A DNA stretch of 64,000 bases, taken from NCBI GenBank assembly GCA_035041965.1, contig JAPYMA010000100.1, positions 62,001 to 126,000 on the forward strand. Reading direction: 5' to 3'. Source of the DNA: Anisakis pegreffii (Eukaryota; Nematoda; Chromadorea; Rhabditida; Anisakidae). The notes under the pieces are model-generated. The model was given only the letters and a program-made list of their open reading frames with translations. It had not been told where the DNA came from and ran no database searches. This document shows, piece after piece, positions 56,450-64,000 of this stretch (position 1 is its first letter; every line of letters begins with the position of its first letter). The translations under genes and the position numbers were made by a program.

Positions 56450-59400
56450 ATGAACGATTTGAGATGAACGATTCAAGCGCAATAGCCGCTATAGAAGAAG
56501 GCAGATAACTTTCACACTTGCTACATTTACAGCTTATGAGAGAGTTTGGTAAATTGAAATTAATTGGGTCACATTTGGTTTAAGTTCCTGAGTTTCACTT
56601 AAATCGAATTAAATGATTTGAAGATGTGAAAAAGCTGAACAGAAATCAAAGCTCACTGAAGAATTCAGTTGTGCTATAATAACTATTGCAATTGTTTCGA
56701 ACATGAGTGATTTTTGAAGTGGGAAATCGCACGAAATTTTTCCACAATTGACTAGAACACGTTGACGATTGATTCGTTTTCCAATCAAACACGTTGACGT
56801 TTTCCAATCAAAATATGAGTTGGTCATTCCCTGAATTGCGATTAATGTGGCTAACGAAACATTCGCTGATTCATTCATTCATTCAAGCGCAAGGATTTAG
56901 ATTTGAGAGATTCATCTTGAACATTGAACGGTGCCATTGACAAAAACTAGAACTGGCAGCTGTTATCAGTGATGGTGTTGGTGGTAAACAAACAAGCAAT
57001 GTGGAAACCGCTTTCAACATGTGTAATCACTGTTATCAGTCATTAACAACTGATAATTTGTATGAGCAAATGCAAACAAATGTACAAATACAAATGAGTT
57101 TGCCTATACGCTGACGATGAATGCATAGTGCTGATTTATTGAGCGACGAGCGCACACATCAACGATAAGCAAGTAATGTGGGCCGCAAGGCATTTTTCGC
57201 TGACTCTAAGTGACCGTTGCTGTTCGTCGTTATTCGATGATTGATGATTCATTTACAGTACTATGGAGATGATGAAGTGTGATGAGCAGATTGGTGAAGT
57301 TTCAGTTGAATGGACATTGGTCAACTGGTTGGTTGATTGACGATTGAGATGTGTACACAAAGCCTTCAAACCTGTTATGTGCAAAATATGACGTGACACT
57401 GACAAGTTGAGCACTCTGCAAAAGCGGATCCAGTGCTGAGCTACGAACGATGGCGAATTGCAGTGATGGAATGCGCAATCATCACAAAAGTTAATTTCGG
57501 TGTTTCGATCAGAACAAATCGTGATCAAATCAACTTTTCATGAATGATAAACATGTGAAACTTTGATTACGTTCGTAATGACTGAAATGTACGCTGCTTT
57601 TCAACAACAAATGCAACTCGGTTTTAAATACAAAAATTTTTGTCGACGGAAATTTTTGCTCGGATTAAGAATCACTGAATTTAAAATGCAACAGAAAAAA
57701 GATTCTTTGAACGGAGATGTGTGTTCTTTCATGCGTTTTCACGCGAATGGTAAACAAATTGAAAGATTGCTCGAAAAAGAAAAAATGTTTCACGGAGAAA
57801 TGTGACTGACTGATCAGTTATTCGCACATTAAACACTTCAATGCAGTCACTTCAAAAAATATAAATCAATAACAAAACATAATGCAATTTACACGTTTGA
57901 GAATCTGTCAGTATCGGAAACCCTTCAAAAAACCTTCAAATATCGTCTGGTTCGGGCATCCTTATGAATAAGAGAAAAAATTTCGTTTGAAAAAAATCTG
58001 CTTTTAATTGGATAACGAATAGCATTTTGATGATGATCTTAATGAAAATGTCATTCGAAGAAACAAGGAACGTTCGGATGAAATTTCCATGAATTGTGGT
58101 CATTTTTTGTTCAATTCACATTTCAAGAACGCAATTCATATCAAATTAGATGTCAGTGAACGCACCATCGTTGGGGTTTCACTTCTTTTGATTCACCACG
58201 ATGCTCATATTTGCTTCGAAACAGTGTAACAATAAATCATTTTAAATTAGCAGTTGTCAGGTTTGATTAAGCGTATCGCTGAAATCATCGTTTCGTTCAT
58301 CTCTCAGGCAACACCTTTCAATGACGAGCAAAATTTAATGAATTTTCTAGTGTTCCATTGAAACATGTATTAATTCGATCGGAACGAAAATAAAATCTCA
58401 TCAAGGGTTCATATATATCTCTGTCGCAAAATTATCTTCAGTAACGATGACATGACCAATGCCGTATTCCTATGGCTTAAAGAAAAATCGAAGTGACCAA
58501 TTACAGTGTGTTGTTGTTCCATTATGAGATGCTCTTCATTAGGTGAATACTATATAACCAAGGAATTGCCGCTATCTGAGGAATAGTTCTGGGCAGAGTT
58601 CATTGACGTGACATTTTTTCAAACATGACATGCCGTAGTACACTGCATCACATAACATAATACTGATGCTTGTTGACGGCATACTGTAATCGCACTTTGC
58701 TATTTACTAATTAGAAACACTACCATTTGCATACGCGAAATTGATAGTTCCGTTTTAATGTTTAATTGAATTGCATTAGAATGATCTACGCTTTTGATTG
58801 AATGGGTAGCCGAAATTGCAACTCAACATTTATTTTTCTTCTTGGTGAATTCAATCACTCGAGCTGCAGAAATTTTCTGTAGGTGAGTGTGATTGCTTAC
58901 AGTCGACTGTGTAGAGAGAATAATGCCTACCTAACAAATGGCAATATTCAAGGCAAAACGAATGAGTAAAAGGTCGAATTCAGCGAATTAATATCGTTGG
59001 AAAAGTTCTGATGAAATCACATTCTCAAATACAAATCAAAAACAATTTCCTTCGATGCGGTACGATGCGATTGAATTTCGTCTTGAAGTGCTCCTTAACC
59101 GCCATACAATCGTCCATTTCGGCTTAAAACAAAGGCTGACCGATCTTGTATAAAACTTCTCCTTAGAACACATCTCTCAAAGTCTCATTTCAATCATTGA
59201 AAATGACTTCTGCTTCATCCCCTAATACCAACGCATTACAAACTGACTATCCGAAAAAAATGACTGCAGTTGAAGATTTATTGTTTGTTAAAATTTCACT
59301 CCGCTCTCACGAATTTTTAAAAATTGGCGAAATCATAGTCTCTCAACGATGACCAATTAGCAGTTTCATAACCGATATGATATCAGTTGAAGAAGTGATT

Positions 59401-62314
59401 TGAAACAATCGTTTTCTGAAACGACATGCGATCACTTCAGTTTTCATGCCCCAAATCGAGCACTTTATTTTCAACGTTCAATAATCGGAACAATTCGAAT
59501 TTCAACGACCGACCTTGGCTTGGTGCATGTGGCATCAAAGAGGCTACCATAAATTAGGGCACATGAATCACGTTAGCTTATCCCACAACCCTGCTGAATC
59601 AACCCGTCGAAACAATTATTCCATCCTTGTTTCGAAAAACATTTAAGAATTCGTAACCAAATGAGGTTCAAGTAAAGACACTCAGATAATTTCAGCAAAT
59701 TTCACTGATTGATCGTTACTTCCGGAATCGTCCTGCTAAGTCAATTACTGGACTATCTTCAGAAACTGAATTGAGCGGCAAATATCAATGAATGCAAAAA
59801 ACATTATAGTGATTGCGCTGTCGATGGATAAGGAATAACTTGTTTTGTCCAAAATGTAAAACTGCCCGTAAAGAAATTGAAAATCAAAAAAAAACCGAAG
59901 AGAAAATAACCGTCTTAAGAGATGAAGACGTCATCTGAAACATTGTCTGTCATTATGTTATCATGCAAAAACTTAATGCGACTGCTTTAGAGAATATTTT
60001 TTTTTGCATAGTTGCTAGTGTTTTTTTATTCGGAAGTGTCATTGACTGATGGTGTTGCAACCGAATTAGGACGGTTTTGATGAGGTCTTTGCTTGATGCA
60101 GCCTGACACTCAGACGGAGCAACGATGGTCTTGTCAAGTATATACTGGCGAGTTTATGAATGCGTTTCGAGTACTTCACAACAACTGAAATTTTTGATAC
60201 GCAAATATTCACTCCAATCGAATTATCAGCCATACTGATTCAATTTGTTTAACGTTTGAAAAGTTGCCGGCCGTATCGTTATCCGATGAAATTCCTGTTT
60301 GGTGTGTAAAACAAAGCAGATGACTGATAAGAAATAATAGAAGCGCTGTTGCATCGAATTTCAAGATGTTTTGCAAGAATACATTTCGATAGTGGAATTA
60401 GTCCTCAACTGTCCTCAAATTCTTGAAGGGAATCGTGATTGTGAGGAGTGATCAATCAAACCATCGCCAGAGAAATTTGAGAGATTGTGTTGAAGAGTGC
60501 AAGTTCTCAGAAGATAGGATACTGGTGAGCAATAAGATGGAACGATGGAGATCTGCACGGACAACATGTGCCCATGGCCCAAAATTGTTGCACTGTCTTG
60601 TAGCCAAACCCTTTGGAATGATCATTTTTAATGGGAAATCAGCTGAACTGAAAATGCAATAAGAGTAAACGGAATAGAACAGATTCGATGAAGAAATGGG
60701 ATTGAAAGGGAATCCGTGATAGATTTGAAGTGAATGAGAAATTTATGAAGACACAATGGCACTCCGTTGCGATGAGCAAAACAAGGTCTGAGGTGATGAG
60801 ACATCATCGGGTTTAGACGTACGAAGTGAGAAGAGAATGTAGGGAATGACTAAAATAAAGAAGAGTGGATTCTAGTGGAAAAACCTAACTAGAAGGTATG
60901 CACGCATTAAATGCTCCTTTAACAATTTTTATGTGGAATTTTCGCAATACCACATAATCTTTATTGTTTGAAAAGTTCATCATGTCGTGCATCTTCCCAG
61001 TTCATTTCAGCCCTATCACCAGTCCACTTTCATTCACGTTTCTTGTAGGAATTTTTGGTATATTGGACAGGGAACCATGCTTAATTTCAATGCGAGTAAC
61101 ATTCCAGTGCGAAGGGATCATACTAAGCAATTTGACAGAACCTGAACACCTTGCGCTAAGGTCTGGATTCCGTTTGTTCTGCGCATTTCATCCGCTAAAT
61201 ATCCTTTTTACACTTTCGCTTCCACACTGATAGTGCAATTCGAACATAATGACATCAGCAATTTATTACTGGATCTCTAAAGCTCATCCACTGATTCAGT
61301 TTTCTTATCGGACTCGTTATCTCTTCATTACCTTGTTATATAGTTAGATTACTTTCCTTTAGAACATCTCATTTATTGAATCGTTGGAAATGTTCAACTT
61401 CTTGATAAGAATCTAATCGAGATTTTCATCACCAATAAAATGTATACTTTTCCAGGTACCTGCATCGATGAGTTTCGATAAAACCCTGTCGAATTGATCA
61501 TGATGAAAGATAATCCATTCGATTATGAATGGGATGATACTATGGTTCATTATTCGTATTCATATTCATTTTATAGTTGTTCCAGTTATGGTGACATCCA
61601 TGCTTTCATTTTTGTAAGTGCTTCTGGCATGGATTGCTTTATTGATCAATTCACTTATTCAGCTTATCGATGAGTGTTCATTCTGCATAATTCTTGCACA
61701 TATTGTCAGCAACAGCAATTTTATGGTGGCTTGTTCGTGATCTGTTTTGTTTGTGTTCTGTTCTACATGTCACTTATCGGTGTTCCCGAATTGTCCTTAC
61801 TGATTCCTAAATTCTGATTTGTTTCTGTCGATTTTTGTTGTCATATTGAATTGAATTTAGATGATTTGTCAACATTTCGCATGCTGTTGGAGAAAGGACT
61901 TTTTCTGAAGCGCATACATATAAGTTTATCAATGAATTGCAATAAATCACTGAATATGACTGATGAAGTTTTGTGGTGCGCATTCAATTGAAAGATTGCA
62001 GCGCAATGAAATATCGTGAATGGGAGAAGTCGCAATTGGACGATTGCAACGCACTATCAATGAATTTTATATTGATCTGTTCAGTTAGGATCTTAGAGAC
62101 TATCGAACACAATACATTTGGCGGGGGCAACTCTTTTGATCCGAGAAATTATCGTTGGATACAGATGAGTTCAGTTCTGCATTTCCATCTCATGTGTAGG
62201 GCGACGTGTGAGATGAATTTCGTGAAAATCTACGAAATGATAACGTTAAAAGTGAAAATTTCGATTTGCTGGCATTCGAAAATCATGTTGCTTCGATCTG
62301 ATCAGAACTGATCA

Positions 62315-62352
62315 TTTTGTAGTGCGGCTTTTAAAAAAGCCCCACTACAAAA
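62315..62352. repeat. Hairpin-forming inverted repeat
   Basis: TTTTGTAGTG (62315-62324) pairs with CACTACAAAA (62343-62352). Inside, GGCTTTT pairs with AAAAGCC, leaving a tiny loop and one bulged position. Near-continuous stem of about 17 bp in non-genic DNA. Confidence 0.7.
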
Positions 62353-64000
62353 TTTTTCTTAAAAGAACGAACATCCCCGAAGTGATTATGTTCGCTCATT
62401 CTATCTGCCCAAAATTGATTCTAATCCATTATAAAAAAACACTTCAAATTCCCACTTACTCTTGCTCATTATTCTACGTAATCGTTTTTTGTGATCGGCG
62501 TTAATCACTCATTGTAACAATTCTTCATTTTTAGACTAAGACAAATAGCGGACTGGCATCGGCTGACCTTGAATGACTTTATTTCGAGATTGATTCAAAC
62601 ATTGCAGTGTCATTCAAGCATCATGCACACAACGCATTCTTGCGAGATATAACCGAAAAAATATTCACAAAAAATTGCCAGTCCAATGAACTTCACTGAA
62701 ATGACAAACAGTCAGATAGAATTTGTTAATTGAAAGTGCATTTTTTTCTCGGCCATCCCAGCATTTGGATTTTGCTTAAGAGTTTTTGTGTGTTAAAATT
62801 TGATGGCATAAGTTGGAACTTATGACAGTTAGTCAGTCACACTGATTACGTTTTGGGAGACATTCATATTGTAATAACGTTGAAAAAAAAAGATTGATTA
62901 ATAGATGCAGTTCACAGAAACAGCGAATGAATTCCCGAGCATGGCACACAAACAAAAACAAATAAATCAGCTGTCCCAATGAGTGATCAAGCATTATTCA
63001 TTTCAGCATAAACACGAAACCTCCTAGGAGATTCATTTCAACGGCCTTCTCGTTGATTCAAATCCGCAATTGGCAGATCATATTCTTCATTTTTTTTTCA
63101 GCAGTCAAAGTTTAACACTCTCCATTTTTCTGCACTTTTTTAATCGTAACGCTTGAGCACTTTCAAGTTAGGCTTGGAATTTGAAAAAAAAATCAGTTTT
63201 AGAGATATTCTAGTGGTGTATTAAGTACTTGAACTCGATTTTGAACCATATTTCCTCATTGGTCATGGCATTATTGCACTTCAAGTTAACATGAATCGGT
63301 CACGATATGCTGAGTTTGTGAACACGAGCCAGATAAAATAAACACGAGCACACGATATTTTCAAAGAGATCTAATTTGTATCTTATTATCCAGTTTGTCT
63401 GAGATGAGATATCTAAACCTATATCACGAAAATATCTAGTTTGTTTGAGACGAGTCCCCCAGTTCCAAGAATGTTCGAACGTTCTGTGAACGTGATCGCT
63501 GCCATTAACGAGATATTTTTGTGTTGTATGAAGCCCGTGAACACTCTCCAAGTTGGCAACAAAAAGCTGCACCGTACTTCATTATCAAAAACTCCTCAAA
63601 ACGATTCAACTGACTACAAAGACTCGTTGGGATGAGATTTGCATATGAATAAATCAAAAAATTCTCCTCATCTCATCGTCAATTGTTTAACATTCGATTC
63701 ACCGCACTGAATGCATTGCGGAGTGGCAAAATGCGATGAAGAAGTTCACAATCAGATGACTGCAACAAAAAGTCATGTATGACACAGCCGTTTATCATTA
63801 AGCGGCATTGGATGAAAACCTCCAACTTTGCAATTAATCATTCGAATCAACCAGTTGTAAATTCTCAATCATAATTCAATTTCAGAAATCATTTTTCATC
63901 TCGCGCAAACTTTTCGCCTAATTCACATTTCGCATTCGATGTTACGTATTTGTCCACTGCTTCTTGAATACAAACATGATGCTTGCGGTTTAAGCTTCTC

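Larger units (their letters stand above)
55181..64000. other. Gene-poor right end
   Basis: Almost 9 kb without a recognised gene on either strand. ORFs of 60-112 codons occur (for example 57563-57805, 60423-60662, 60964-61230, 61973-62311 and 63441-63635), but none shows a family motif, signal peptide or splice-bounded coding character. Noted inside are the SL1-like sequence at 56434-56449, the hairpin at 62315-62352 and a partial direct repeat around 63390-63450. This could be intergenic DNA or a long intron of a gene beyond the edge. Confidence 0.4.

Noticed and set aside
63300..63635. Overlapping ORFs on both strands near the right edge
   Set aside because: Mutually exclusive frames without motifs; partly due to a local direct repeat.

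Overview
This window reads as nuclear DNA of a nematode. It is AT-rich, and its genes are split by many short introns (mostly about 60-700 bp) that usually end in TTTCAG. At least seven gene starts lie 0-26 nt downstream of a splice-acceptor-like AG, the layout expected where mRNAs receive a spliced leader. The proteins look closest to nematode orthologues; cytochrome c and ribosomal protein eL20 are good examples. The species cannot be told from the sequence. No virus, prokaryotic operon, CRISPR array, tRNA or rRNA was recognised.

Layout from left to right. 2-1904 (+) is the 3' end of SMC6, the SMC5/6 genome-stability ATPase. 3547-6420 (+) is translation initiation factor eIF3g, complete in nine exons. 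7490-8697 is a decayed tandem repeat with a 415-bp higher-order period. 8.7-15.8 kb is gene-poor. 15809-17669 (+) is a small C2H2 zinc-finger gene, and 18919-19305 (-) is an unidentified 3' gene end. 21097-26555 (+) is a complete ten-exon type-B carboxylesterase. 27430-27731 (+) is a possible two-exon small protein. 28817-32391 (+) is phosphoacetylglucosamine mutase (PGM3), complete in eleven exons. 35632-41096 (+) is an unidentified coiled-coil protein in fifteen phase-consistent exons. A minus-strand cluster follows: eL20 (48249-46542), cytochrome c (44416-43936), two coding-like patches of unknown function (43753-42771) and the TFIIH subunit GTF2H5 (42407-42192). Then come ECSIT (49555-52046, +) and a two-exon neuropeptide precursor (52943-52462, -). 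From about 53 kb to the end (11 kb) nothing was recognised beyond repeats, hairpins and an SL1-like sequence.

Most of the genes are housekeeping: DNA repair, translation, amino-sugar activation for chitin and glycans, respiration, complex I assembly and TFIIH. Their exon phases were checked, and the coding lengths come out as whole codons in every complete gene described. The least explained items are an SL1-like 16-mer matching at 15 positions next to a short ORF, 3' splice sites ending in AAG or GAG in conserved genes, a repeat carrying a poly(A) signal on both sides of GTF2H5, two foldback (MITE-like) elements, the 415-bp repeat, and the neuropeptide precursor with paired IGL-amide peptides.
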